Of a DNA stretch of 64,000 nt, positions 43,370 through 52,800 are shown in pieces. How positions within the stretch are numbered: the first letter of the stretch is position 1; every line of letters begins with the position of its first letter. A program made the translations under genes and the position numbers. Source of the DNA: Roseiarcus sp963824475. Its GTDB lineage: Bacteria > Pseudomonadota > Alphaproteobacteria > Rhizobiales > Beijerinckiaceae. The stretch lies in the NCBI GenBank assembly GCA_963824475.1, contig CAWGPR010000011.1:248001-312000 (forward strand), given 5' to 3'. The notes beneath the pieces were generated by a model. That model saw only the letters and a program-made list of their open reading frames with translations, searched no databases and had not been told where the DNA came from.

Positions 43370-44482
43370 ATGTCTCCGCCGTTTCGCGCCGACCATGTCG
43401 GCAGCTATCTCCGCCCTGAACGGCTGCGGGAAGCGCGCGAGCGTTTCGCGGCTGGCCATTTGCCCGCGGCCGAATTGCACGCGATCGAGGACGAGTGCAT
43501 CCGCGAGGTCGTGCGCGCCCAGGAAAATGTGGGCTTGAGGGGGATCACCGACGGCGAGTTCCGCCGCACCTTCTTTCACATCGATTTCCTCGAGCGCTTC
43601 GAGGGCGTCGAGACCCATTACGGCGAATTCGTCGCCAAGTTCCGCAAGGACGACGGGACCGAGGTCGGGTTCAAGCCGCCGACCATGCATGTCGGCAGCA
43701 AGGTCAAGTGGGTCGGGCCGATTCAAGGACCCGACTTCGATTTCCTCAAGAAGACGACGACGCGCGTGGCCAAAGTCTGCATCCCGGCGCCGTCGATGCT
43801 GCATTTCCGCGGCGGTCGCGAGGCGATCAGCGAGGCGGTCTATCCGAACCTTGAGAACTTCTACGACGATCTCACCGCCGCCTATCGCGCCGAGATCGCC
43901 GATCTTGCGGCCCGCGGCCTGCGCTACCTGCAATTCGACGACACCAATCTCGCTTATCTCTGCGATCCTGATATTCGCGCCCGCACCAAGGCGCGCGGCG
44001 ACGACCCGGACGCGTTGACGCGGCTCTATTGCCGGCTGATCAATGATTCCATACGCGACCGGCCGGCCGGCATGACGGTCTGCGTCCACCTCTGCCGCGG
44101 CAATTTCAAGAGCGCCTGGGTGGCGCAGGGCGGCTATGAGCCGGTCGCCGAGATCCTGCTCAACGAGATGAAGATCGACGGCTTCTTCCTCGAATATGAC
44201 GATGAGCGCTCCGGCGATTTCGCGCCCCTGCGTTTCGCGCCAAAGAGCGCAACGATCGTGCTTGGGCTCATGAGCTCAAAGAAGGCGGCGGCGGAGCCCA
44301 AGGATCTCGTCAAGAAGCGCATCGAGGAGGCGACGAAATACGTGCCGCTCGAGCAGTGCGCGCTGAGCCATCAGTGCGGCTTCTCGTCGACCGCGCACGG
44401 CAACGACCTCAGCGACGCTGATCAATGGATTAAGCTCGCGCGCCTGGTCGAAATCGCCGAAGAGGTCTGGGGCGGGGTCTGA
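43370..44482 (+). CDS. Cobalamin-independent methionine synthase-like (MetE C-terminal, COG0620) protein
   Basis: A 370-residue protein equivalent to the catalytic C-terminal barrel of MetE, without the N-terminal half. Zinc ligands are visible: His and Cys in VHLCRGNFKS and Cys in LSHQCGFSS; FRADHVGSYLRP at the start and GLRGITDGEFRRTFFHIDFL are family hallmarks. Short MetE-like proteins (YxjG/YxjH group) transfer methyl groups from donors other than methyltetrahydrofolate-polyglutamate, or break down methylated compounds; the substrate here is unknown. Start ATG 43370 with GGAGG 5 bases before. Followed after 18 bases by an aldehyde dehydrogenase, suggesting a joint catabolic function. Confidence 0.88.
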   Translation: MSPPFRADHVGSYLRPERLREARERFAAGHLPAAELHAIEDECIREVVRAQENVGLRGITDGEFRRTFFHIDFLERFEGVETHYGEFVAKFRKDDGTEVGFKPPTMHVGSKVKWVGPIQGPDFDFLKKTTTRVAKVCIPAPSMLHFRGGREAISEAVYPNLENFYDDLTAAYRAEIADLAARGLRYLQFDDTNLAYLCDPDIRARTKARGDDPDALTRLYCRLINDSIRDRPAGMTVCVHLCRGNFKSAWVAQGGYEPVAEILLNEMKIDGFFLEYDDERSGDFAPLRFAPKSATIVLGLMSSKKAAAEPKDLVKKRIEEATKYVPLEQCALSHQCGFSSTAHGNDLSDADQWIKLARLVEIAEEVWGGV

Positions 44483-44500
44483 CTTCGTCCACGATAGCAA

Positions 44501-45988
44501 ATGGGTTCAGACACGATGCTGGAACGAGTTCCCACGATCGCGAAGCCGACCTGGTTTGCTTCCGACAAATGCTTCATCGGCGGGCGCTGGGTCGAGCCGC
44601 AATCGGGCCGGCGCCTGCCACTCGAGGATCCGTCACGCGGGGTTGAGATCGGCGAAATCGCGCGTGGGACCGCCGCAGACATCGATGCGGCGGTCGAGGC
44701 GGCAAGCCAAGCGCTTGCGGGCGAATGGGGCAAGCTCACTGCAACCGAGCGCGGGCGGCTGCTCGCCAAGCTCGCGGAAAAGATCAACGAGCGGGTCGAC
44801 GAACTGGCGCGCATCGAGGCGCTCGATGTCGGCAAGCCCTTGAAGCAAGGCCGCGCGGACGCGCTGGCGATGGCGCGCTACATGGAATTCTACGCCGGCG
44901 CGGCCGACAAGGTGATGGGCGAAACGATCCCCTATCTCGACGGCTACACGGTCTACACCTTGCGCGAGCCGCATGGGGTGACCGGCCATATCGTGCCGTG
45001 GAATTATCCGATGCAGATCGCCGGGCGCACCATCGGCGCGGCGCTCGCGATGGGCAACGCCTGCGTGCTCAAGCCAGCGGAGGAAGCCTGCCTCACTTCA
45101 CTCACGCTCGCGGATCTGGCGCGAGAGGCAGGCTTTCCTGCCGGAGCGCTCAATGTCGTGCCCGGTCTCGGCGAAGAGGCGGGCGCGGCGCTCGCCGCCC
45201 ATCCCGGCGTGAGGCATCTCTCCTTCACTGGCTCGGTCACTGTGGGCGCCCTGGTGCAGGCGGCGGCGGCCCGCCACGTCGCGCCGGTGACGCTCGAACT
45301 CGGGGGAAAATCGCCGCAGCTCGTATTCGCCGACGCCGACCTCGACCGCGCCCTGCCGTTCCTGGTCAATGCGGGCATCCAGAATGCGGGCCAGACCTGT
45401 TCGGCCGCCTCGCGCATTCTGGTCGAGCGGAAGCGCTACGGCGAAGTCGTCGAGCGGATGGCGGCGCGCTACAAGGCCCTCAAGGTCGGCCCGGCGGACG
45501 CCGACCTCGACGTGGGCCCGCTTATCTCTGAGCGACAGAAGTCGGTCGTGACCCGATTCATCGCCGAGGGCGGCGATCTCAAGACGGCCGCGACGGGTGA
45601 GATTATCGAGGGCGCGCCGGACGGCGGACACTATGTCGCCCCGACCCTGTTCGCCGATGTCGCTCCGACTCATCGCCTGGCTCAGGAGGAAATCTTTGGT
45701 CCGGTCCAGGTCGTCATTCCCTTTGATGACGAGACCGACGCGGTCGCCATCGCCAACGGGACCGGTTACGGTCTCGTCGCGGGGTTATGGACCTCCGACG
45801 GAGGGCGACAGATGCGGCTCGCGAAGGCGTTGCGCGCCGGACAGGTGTTCCTCAACAATTACGGCGCGGGCGGCGGCGTCGAGCTGCCGTTCGGAGGGGT
45901 GGGCAAATCGGGTCACGGCCGCGAGAAGGGCTTCGAGGCGCTGTACGGTTTCTCGGCCCTGAAGACTGTCGCCGCGTGGCACGGGTGA
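44501..45988 (+). CDS. Aldehyde dehydrogenase (betaine-aldehyde type)
   Basis: A 495-residue NAD(P)-dependent enzyme with IVPWNYPMQ, the FTGSVTVG cofactor segment, general base Glu266 in LELGGKSPQ, nucleophile Cys300 in NAGQTCSAAS, and LPFGGVGKSGHGREKG. It belongs to the betaine-aldehyde/4-aminobutyraldehyde side of the superfamily and differs clearly from the enzyme at 2086. An ATG at 44516 is an alternative start. It follows the MetE-like gene closely, and a small lipoprotein gene follows after 16 bases, so the three probably form one operon. Substrate unknown. Confidence 0.9.
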   Translation: MGSDTMLERVPTIAKPTWFASDKCFIGGRWVEPQSGRRLPLEDPSRGVEIGEIARGTAADIDAAVEAASQALAGEWGKLTATERGRLLAKLAEKINERVDELARIEALDVGKPLKQGRADALAMARYMEFYAGAADKVMGETIPYLDGYTVYTLREPHGVTGHIVPWNYPMQIAGRTIGAALAMGNACVLKPAEEACLTSLTLADLAREAGFPAGALNVVPGLGEEAGAALAAHPGVRHLSFTGSVTVGALVQAAAARHVAPVTLELGGKSPQLVFADADLDRALPFLVNAGIQNAGQTCSAASRILVERKRYGEVVERMAARYKALKVGPADADLDVGPLISERQKSVVTRFIAEGGDLKTAATGEIIEGAPDGGHYVAPTLFADVAPTHRLAQEEIFGPVQVVIPFDDETDAVAIANGTGYGLVAGLWTSDGGRQMRLAKALRAGQVFLNNYGAGGGVELPFGGVGKSGHGREKGFEALYGFSALKTVAAWHG

Positions 45989-46004
45989 GCCGGGGAGACA
46001 GGAT

Positions 46005-46403
46005 TTGGCGACCTACGCCCGCTTCGCCTGCGTGATCGCTCTGACGGCGACAGGCTGCGCGACGCCGCCCGTGGTCAAGCGCGACACTCTCTATGAGGCG
46101 GCGTGGCGGGGGTCGGCCTTGACCGTCGTGGGCCGGCAGATGGTGGTCGACGCGGCCGCGGGCGCTGCGCCGCAAACGGTCACGCTGATCGACGTCAACC
46201 AGCGGGCAGAGGTGGTGGGGGACGCGGAACGGCGCGCCCGCATTCTTAACCGGCGGGTCGAGAGCGTGCAGGCGGAACTGCGCCGTAACGGAATTGCGCC
46301 CGCCGACATCGCAGAGTGGCCAGGCGCCGGTCCGGACGGCGTCCAGACCTTTCCTCCTCCCGAGTTGCAGACGAAACCAATGGTCGTCATCGCCCATTAC
46401 TGA
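46005..46403 (+). CDS. Small lipoprotein (132 aa)
   Basis: Starts at a TTG with GGGGAGA upstream; signal peptide MATYARFACVIALTATGC with lipobox TATGC. The mature part is alpha/beta, with ILNRRVESVQAELRRNGIAP resembling the helix of OmpA-like peptidoglycan-binding domains, but the full domain is not present. Ends LQTKPMVVIAHY. Last gene of the MetE-like/aldehyde dehydrogenase unit. Function unknown. Confidence 0.6.
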   Translation: MATYARFACVIALTATGCATPPVVKRDTLYEAAWRGSALTVVGRQMVVDAAAGAAPQTVTLIDVNQRAEVVGDAERRARILNRRVESVQAELRRNGIAPADIAEWPGAGPDGVQTFPPPELQTKPMVVIAHY

Positions 46404-46462
46404 CGGGTGGAATGCGCGGCCGACGAGGCCATGGTAAGGTATCAGTTTGGGTCGATCCGTGT

Positions 46463-46591
46463 CGTCATTGCGAGCGCAGCGAAGCAATCCAGGGAACGTC
46501 GCGCGCCCTATGGTCTCCTGGATCGCCACGTCGCCAAAGCCCGTCGAAAGACGGGCGTCTTTCGACGCCCTATGGCATCCTCGCGATGACG
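46463..46591. repeat. Long palindromic element containing the double hairpin, copy B
   Basis: Outer ends are inverted: CGTCATTGCGAG (46463-46474) against CTCGCGATGACG (46580-46591), one mismatch. Inside, CGAAGCAATCCAGG faces TCCTGGATCGCC, and then come the two overlapping hairpins GCCCGTC-GAAA-GACGGGC (46539-46556) and GGGCGTC-TTTC-GACGCCC (46553-46570). Copy A at 15775 has the inner part only. The size and inverted ends suggest a small non-autonomous element or a bacterial interspersed repeat. Confidence 0.65.
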
Positions 46592-46610
46592 TGATTCTGG
46601 GGGAGGCCGG

Positions 46611-47051
46611 ATGAACCCGATCGTTGTCGTGCTGAACGGCCCCAATCTCAACCTGCTCGGCAAGCGCGAGCCGGAGATCTATGGCCGCGAGACGCTCGCC
46701 GATGTCGAGGCGGAGTGTCGCCGCGTCGGCAAGGAACTCGGGCTTGCGATCGAGTTTCATCAGAGCAATCGCGAATACGAGCTCATCGATTGGGTTCACG
46801 CCGCCCGCGAGCGCGCGGCCGGGATTGTCGTCAATCCCGCCGCCTTCACCCACACCTCGGTCGCCATCCTCGATGCGCTGAACGCTTTCGACGGGCCGAT
46901 CATTGAGGTGCACATCTCCAACGTGCACAAGCGCGAGCCTTTCCGCCATCATTCCTATGTGTCGAGGGTCGCTTCGGCGGTCATCGTCGGCTGCGGAACG
47001 CAGGGCTACGCCTTCGCGCTGCACCGGATTGCGAAGCTGATCGCCGTGTAG
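46611..47051 (+). CDS. aroQ: 3-dehydroquinate dehydratase, type II
   Basis: Third step of the shikimate pathway. The 146 residues match type II enzymes: VLNGPNLNLLGKREPEIYG with catalytic Tyr24, FHQSNREYELIDW, VVNPAAFTHTSVAI, and the catalytic His101 in EVHISNVHKREPFRHHS. The usual downstream partner in alphaproteobacteria (accB) is not here; the gene stands alone, convergent with the O-methyltransferase, and directly behind a palindromic repeat. GGGGGAGG precedes the ATG. Confidence 0.95.
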   Translation: MNPIVVVLNGPNLNLLGKREPEIYGRETLADVEAECRRVGKELGLAIEFHQSNREYELIDWVHAARERAAGIVVNPAAFTHTSVAILDALNAFDGPIIEVHISNVHKREPFRHHSYVSRVASAVIVGCGTQGYAFALHRIAKLIAV

Positions 47052-47092
47052 ACGCGATCGCTGATCGCGTCAGCGGGGGTCATCGACCCCGG

Positions 47093-47761
47093 CTACAAGA
47101 CGATCGCCAGCGCGAAGCCGTCCCAGCCCTTGGCGCCGACAGTCTGGATCGCGGTTGCGCTCAGCCGCGGCTCATGCGCCATCAGCTCGAACATGCGGCG
47201 CACGCCGATGACGTCCGGGTCGCGGCTCGCCGCGTCGACCACCTCGCCCTCCCGCACCACATTGTCGACCACGATCGCGGTTCCGGGGCGGGAAAGGCGC
47301 AAGGCCCATTCGAGATAGGCCGCGTTATTGGCTTTGTCGGCGTCGATGAAGACGAAGTCGAACGGGCCGAGCCCCTCGGCCTCGATCTTGGGCAGCGTCG
47401 TGAGCGCCGCGCCGGTTCTGATCTCGACCTTGCCGCCAAGACCCGCGCGGGCGACATTACGGCGCGCGACGTCGGCGTGCTTGGCGTTCACCTCGAGCGT
47501 GATGAGCCGGCCGTCGTCGGGCAGGGCGCGCGCCAGCCAGATCGTCGAATATCCCCCGAGCGCGCCAATCTCCAGCGCCTTGCGCGCGCCCGCGATGCGC
47601 GCCAGGAGATGGATCAGCTTGCCCTGCGGCGCCGAGACGTCGATCGACGGCAGGCCGGCCGCGGCGTTGGCTGCGAGCGCCTCCTCAAGCGCCGCATCCG
47701 ACCCGATCAGCGTCCTGGCGAAATAGGAATCGACCTCGCTCCACTCCCGTTTTTTCGTCAA
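47093..47761 (-). CDS. SAM-dependent O-methyltransferase (caffeoyl-CoA OMT-like)
   Basis: A 222-residue class I methyltransferase of the COG4122/OMT_3 family: KALEIGALGGYSTIWLARAL is motif I, ITLEVNAKHADVARRNV is motif II, and FDFVFIDADKANNAAYLEW carries the metal-binding Asp residues, followed by GTAIVVDNVVREG. Bacterial members methylate phenolic or other hydroxyls; natural substrate unknown. Same direction as the SnoaL-like gene and cobT upstream, 16 bases behind the former, so possibly the last gene of that run. Confidence 0.88.
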   Translation of the reverse strand: MTKKREWSEVDSYFARTLIGSDAALEEALAANAAAGLPSIDVSAPQGKLIHLLARIAGARKALEIGALGGYSTIWLARALPDDGRLITLEVNAKHADVARRNVARAGLGGKVEIRTGAALTTLPKIEAEGLGPFDFVFIDADKANNAAYLEWALRLSRPGTAIVVDNVVREGEVVDAASRDPDVIGVRRMFELMAHEPRLSATAIQTVGAKGWDGFALAIVL

Positions 47762-47776
47762 TCGTCGTCACCTCTG

Positions 47777-48184
47777 CTACTGGGTTTCGCTATGAACTGC
47801 CGCACTCTCTGGCGTCACCAGATTGGCGTCGCGCGCAATGCGCCAGCGGCTGTCCGTCTCCTTGCGCAAGACGCTCATCGCGTATCCCGACATACGTTTC
47901 GGCGTTTGACCAGGGAAGGTTAGCTCAACCTGAATATGGTTGCGGATGTACGCCCGCGGACCGAAGACCTCGATCTCCTGCACCTCGGCGCGGGCGTCGA
48001 TTGTGACGCCCTTCATGCGTTCGCTGTCGGCCGCGAACTCAGCCTTCCCGAACGGCGGCCGGCCTGGCGTCATGAAGAGGACGTCGTCGGTCATCATGTC
48101 CATAAGCGTAGGCAGATCGCCAGCCTTGCTGGCGGCGATCCAGGAGTTGACAAGCTCGCGGATCTGGCGCGCGTCGTCGGTCAT
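47777..48184 (-). CDS. SnoaL-like / SgcJ-EcaC family protein (DUF4440 fold)
   Basis: A 135-residue cone-shaped alpha+beta barrel protein: IRELVNSWIAASKAGDLPTL then MDMMTDDVLFMTPGRPPFGK at the N-terminus and RKETDSRWRIARDANLV at the C-terminus, characteristic of the SgcJ/EcaC group. Members are enzymes or binding proteins of varied, mostly unknown role. The ATG at 48184 lies 2 bases after the cobT stop, so translation is probably coupled to cobT. Confidence 0.78.
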   Translation of the reverse strand: MTDDARQIRELVNSWIAASKAGDLPTLMDMMTDDVLFMTPGRPPFGKAEFAADSERMKGVTIDARAEVQEIEVFGPRAYIRNHIQVELTFPGQTPKRMSGYAMSVLRKETDSRWRIARDANLVTPESAAVHSETQ

Positions 48185-48186
48185 GT

Positions 48187-49227
48187 TTAGGGCTCCTCCT
48201 TCCCGGCCACGCCCGCTTCCGCGAAGGTCGCCATGCCGTTGTGACAAGCGACCGCGGCTTTGACGACGCCAACCGCCAACGCAGCGCCCGAGCCTTCGCC
48301 GAGCCGCATCCCGAAATCGAACAGCGGGGCCTTGCCGATGAGCTTTAGCGCGTGCCGGTGCGCGCGCTCGGCCGAGACATGGGCGGCGAGGCAATGGTCG
48401 AGAGCGCCGTCGTCGAGGGCCAGCAGCACCGCTGCGGCTGAGCACACGACAAAGCCATCGAGGAGCACCGGCGTGCGGCGCAGGCGCGCGGCCAGGATCG
48501 CGCCCGCGATCGCCGCCGTTTCGCGCCCGCCGAGGCGCGCGAGAATCTCCAACGGATCGTCGAGATATGGCTTATGGCGCGCGACTGCGGCGCGCACCGC
48601 ATCGGCCTTGCGCCTGAGCCCCTCATCGTCGACCCCGGTCCCCCGGCCGACCCAGTCCTCAGCCTGGCCGCCATAGAGCGCATGATAGATTGCCGCCGCC
48701 GCCGTCGTATTGCCGATGCCCATTTCACCGAGCACGAGCAGGTCGGGCTCGGAGGCGAGCGCCTCCATGCCGAAGGCCATCGTCGCCGCGCAGGCCTTCT
48801 CGTCCAGCGCAGGCTCCTGGGTGATGTCGCCGGTCGGCTGCTCCAGCGCCAGTTCGTAGACTTTGAGAGAGATGTCGAACGTCTTGCAGATCTGGTTGAT
48901 CGCCGCGCCGCCGGCCCGGAAATTCGCCACCATGGCCTCGGTGACTGATTGCGGATAGGCGGAGACGCCTTGCGCGACAACGCCGTGATTGCCGGCGAAC
49001 ACGGCGACCAGCGGCCGGTCGACGTGCGGCCGCGCCGATCCCTGCCACGCGGCCATCCATTCGGAGATCTCCTCGAGCCGCCCGAGCGAGCCGGCGGGCT
49101 TGGTCAGTTGCCCCTCTCGCTCGCGAGCCGCCGCGCGCGCCGCCTCGTCGGCTTTTGGCATTTTGCGCAGCAGATCGCGGATGTCGTCAAAAGGGTGGGC
49201 GGCGGATGTCATGGATCGTTTGCTCAC
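48187..49227 (-). CDS. cobT: Nicotinate-nucleotide-dimethylbenzimidazole phosphoribosyltransferase
   Basis: Makes alpha-ribazole phosphate for the lower ligand of cobalamin. The 346 residues include KPAGSLGRLEEISEWMAAWQ, VFAGNHGVVAQGVSAYP, GEMGIGNTTAAAAI, GTGVDDEGLRRK, LLDGFVVCSAAAV and MRLGEGSGAAL with the catalytic Glu311. The start ATG 49227 gives MSKRSMTSAAHPF; ATG 49212 is equally likely. A B12-dependent MttB-type system would need cobalamin, and the window has no other cob gene. No cobalamin riboswitch was recognised upstream. Confidence 0.93.
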   Translation of the reverse strand: MSKRSMTSAAHPFDDIRDLLRKMPKADEAARAAAREREGQLTKPAGSLGRLEEISEWMAAWQGSARPHVDRPLVAVFAGNHGVVAQGVSAYPQSVTEAMVANFRAGGAAINQICKTFDISLKVYELALEQPTGDITQEPALDEKACAATMAFGMEALASEPDLLVLGEMGIGNTTAAAAIYHALYGGQAEDWVGRGTGVDDEGLRRKADAVRAAVARHKPYLDDPLEILARLGGRETAAIAGAILAARLRRTPVLLDGFVVCSAAAVLLALDDGALDHCLAAHVSAERAHRHALKLIGKAPLFDFGMRLGEGSGAALAVGVVKAAVACHNGMATFAEAGVAGKEEP

Positions 49228-49330
49228 AGCTCAAGTCGCGGCGCCCTATAGTTGAAAATCGGCCGCAAGGGAAAAGCGTTACGCTCGTTGCGCATCGCTG
49301 TGGAGTACGCGAGCTTGATTCTTTTTACCC

Positions 49331-49359
49331 TTGACAAAATGTCAATTTCGCCACAATGT
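49331..49359 (+). promoter_or_regulatory. Putative promoter with a palindrome over the -35 box
   Basis: TTGACA (49331-49336) is a perfect -35 box, with CAATGT 17 bases downstream as a weak -10. The -35 also forms the left half of a perfect dyad, TTGACA-AAA-TGTCAA (49331-49345), which could be an operator. It precedes the small cysteine protein by about 55 bases. Confidence 0.45.
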
Positions 49360-49412
49360 AAACTGTGCCGTTTTGACGCGTAATTTGACGATGCATAAAA
49401 AGGGGAACAATC

Positions 49413-49646
49413 ATGTTTAAGCAAAGTGCCATTCGCAGCGTCGCTAACCTTAGCGCTGTTGCGCTGATCGGAATATGTGTGATGATGGTTCTTCCTGAGT
49501 CCTCGTTCGCGGGAGGGACCTGCAACGGGCGTTGTCAGATAAATCGCATGTGCGGCGACCTAGTCAAGGTAAAAGGTTTGAAGGCTGCTGATCAGCGGAG
49601 AGCTGAATACCAAAAATGTCAGAGGGATCCTCAAAACTATAAGTAG
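49413..49646 (+). CDS. Small secreted cysteine-containing protein (77 aa)
   Basis: No family recognised. Signal peptide MFKQSAIRSVANLSAVALIG then ICVMMVLPESSFAGG, cleaved near SFA; mature part of about 45 residues with four cysteines (CNGRCQ, MCGD, KCQRDPQ) that could form two disulfides, and many basic residues. AGGGGA precedes the ATG. Base composition is less GC-rich than the neighbours. Divergent from cobT. Could be a small periplasmic or secreted peptide; role unknown. Confidence 0.6.
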   Translation: MFKQSAIRSVANLSAVALIGICVMMVLPESSFAGGTCNGRCQINRMCGDLVKVKGLKAADQRRAEYQKCQRDPQNYK

Positions 49647-49871
49647 TAAGAGCTAAAGCACATCTTAGCACGGGCAGAATTGAAGAGCGTTCGCGTAGCT
49701 TCAGGGCGCAACTGATCTGATGGCTGTCACCCGAGTACGGTGCCAGATTTTCTAAGATCCTGAGGGCCGCCGCCATCGATCGTAGGAAATGGTGTGGCAG
49801 GCCATCGAAGACAAACAATCGCAGGCTGAAAACGACCCCCGGCCGCTACTCTTGAGGAGGCGATTCCGCGC

Positions 49872-52800
49872 CTATTCCGCAGCCTCGCGCAAGGCGGCGT
49901 AGCGGGTCAGTTGCGCTCGCAAGGGCGCGGGCTTCAGCGGCTTATTCATCACCACGACATCCGCGCGCGAGGCTTCGGCGCTGACTTCGGGGCTTCGATC
50001 GGCGGTGGCGAGGATGGCGGCGATGGATCGGCCGAAGCGCTCGCGTAACGTCCGGATCGCGGCCACGCCGTCGCCCGAATCGAGGTGGTAGTCGGCGATG
50101 ATGACATCCGGGGCGCCGAACGCATCGAGCGCGCTTCTCGCCTCCTCAAGGCCATGGGCGGTTGCAACCATGCAGCCCCAACGCTTTAAAAGAACGCTCA
50201 GGCCCTCCAGCACCCGCGGCTCGTTGTCGATGGCGAGAACCTTGAGTCCTTCGAGCGGCTCGCCCGCCGGCGCCGGTTCGGGCGCGCCGGGCTCCGCGCT
50301 TGGTTCGGGCGCCGCCCGTCCGAGCGGCGCGTTGACGAAGAACACCGAGCCCTTGCCTGGGCGCGAGCGCAACCCAATAGGATGCTCGAGCACTCGCCCC
50401 AGGCGCTCGACGATCGACAAGCCGAGGCCGAGGCCGCGAGCGACCCGCGCGCCCTGGTCGAGCCGCTTGAACTCGGCGAACACCGCGCGTTCATGCTCGG
50501 GGGGAATGCCGAGCCCGGTGTCCCAGATCTCGATGCGGACTGCGCCCCGAACTCGGCGGCAACCGACCAGCACCCGGCCGCTCAGCGTATATTTGAGCGC
50601 ATTCGAAATGAGGTTCTGCAACAGGCGCCGCATGAGGCGCCGATCGGTGCGAACGACGAGCTTCGTCGGAACGAAGACGAGCTTGAGCCCCTTCGCCGGG
50701 GCAAGGGCGGCAAACTCGATTTCGAGCGTCCGCATCAGGTCGGCGACCGGGACGTCGGAAATCTCCGGCCGCGTCGCGCCGGCGTCGAGGCGCGAAATGT
50801 CGAGCAGCGCGCCGATGATCTCCTCGACCGCCTCGAGCGAGACGTCGACATTGCGCGCGAGATTTTGGCGCTCCTCGGGGTCGATCTGGTTTACGCCTTC
50901 GGTCAAGGAGCTCGCATAGAGCCGGGCCGCGTTGAGCGGCTGCAGAATATCGTGGCTAGCCGCGGCCAGGAAACGCGTCTTGGAGAGATTGGCGGCGTCC
51001 GCCTCGTTCTTCGCCCGCTCGAGCTCGGTGTTGAGCCGCTGCAATTCCGCGGTGCGTTCGTCGACGCGGCGCTCGAGCATTTCGTTGGCGGCCTCAAGCG
51101 CTTCCTCGGCCTGAACCGTTTGCGTGACGTCGGTATAAGTGGTGACAATCCCGCCGTCCGGAAGCCGCGCCGAGCGCACCTCGATGACGCGGTTGGTCGA
51201 GAACAGGCGCAGCCGGTTCGGCTCGTCGTCGAAGAGCAGGCTCGCGACCCGCTCAGCCACGAAGTCCTCCGAATCGCCCGGCCCGTAGGCGCCGCGGCCG
51301 GCGTTGAAGCGCACGATCTCGTCAAGCCCGACGCCATGACGCAGCATGGCGGGCGGCAGACCGAAAAGGTCGGCGAATTCGCGGTTCCAGGCGGTCAGCG
51401 CCAGATTGGCGTCGAAGACGGTGATGCCCTGGCGCGCGTGGTCGAGCGCATGCTGCAATTGATCGCGGCTCGACTGGATCGCCGCCGAGGCCTCGTCGAT
51501 GAGCTTGAGCGCCGATTGCCCAGACACGGTCCTGGGTCTCAGCAGCAACGACAGCACCTGGCGCGAGGTCGAGGCGCCGATCGCCGGCGAGAGCAGAAAT
51601 TCCGCGTGGCGGATCAATTGGGCGCTGGCCTCAAGCGCGGGGTCATAGACGAGGCCGCGCTCACGCATGAAGGTTAAGAAGGCGCGTCGGGCCCGCCCCG
51701 CTCCGAGATAACGGGCGACCGCCCCCTCGAGCTCGCCTGCGGTCGTCGACGAGCGCCAGAGGCGGAACGCCTGCGGCTTGCCGCCTACGCCCACTCCGGC
51801 GAAAGCGCTCGCCTGCGCGCGCTCAAGCGCGCTCGGCTGGCGGGTCAGCGAAAAGGCGACAAACGCCGCGACATTCGCGGCCAGCGCCAAGACCACCCCG
51901 CCCACGAGCGCGTTGGGCGCGAAGGCGACGAGCGAGGCCGGGCTCAGCCACGCGATCGCTAGGGGGCCGTGCGCCAGAAGGCTCGAGAGTGCGTGTTCCG
52001 GCCGGATCGACGGCAAGAGCAGGAGGTAAAACCAGGCCAGTGCGCCTGCCGTCATGCCTGCGATCGCGCCCCGGGCAGTGCCGCGACGCCAGAAGAGCCC
52101 GCCAAGAAAAGCCGGCGCGATCTGCGCCACGGCCGCGAACGACAAGAGGCCGATCGAGACCAGGCCCGTTTCGCCGGTCATGCGCTCGTAGGCGAAGCCG
52201 AGCGCCAGGACGCCGACGATGGCGATCCGGCGCACCCAGAGCACCAGCGCGCCGATGTCGCCTTCGGCGGCGGGCGCCTGCGCGCCGCGGCGCCGGAGGA
52301 TGAGCGGCATCACCAGGTCGTTGGAAATGGTGATGGCGAGGGCGACGCTTTCGACCACCACCATTCCCGTCGCCGCCGAGAGGCCGCCCACCATCGTCAG
52401 CAGGGCCACGCCGTGCGCGCCGGCGCTGAGCGGCAACGCAAGAACGGTCAGGTCACGGTTGATCGACCCGCTGGGGAAAACCTTGAGGCCAGCGATGGCC
52501 AGCGGGGCGACGAACAGATTGATCAGCACGAGATAGGTCGGAAACAACCAGGCCGCGGTGCGGATGTCGCGCTGGTCATGATTCTCGACCACGGCGACGT
52601 GGAACTGGCGTGGCAGAAGCACGATCGCGAACGCCGACAACAGCGTGGTCACCACCCAGACCGCGGGATCGGGAGGAGTCTGGATCACCGAGGCGATCCT
52701 GGGATCGGATTGCGCGATCTCGGTCAGATCGATGATGCCGCTGTTGAGCCTCCAGACGACGAAGGCGCCGACCGCGAGAAACGCGACCAGTTTGACGATC

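Noticed and set aside
48185..48445. Longer frame for the SnoaL-like protein
   Set aside because: It overlaps cobT out of frame; the ATG at 48184, 2 bases after the cobT stop, gives the conserved start.
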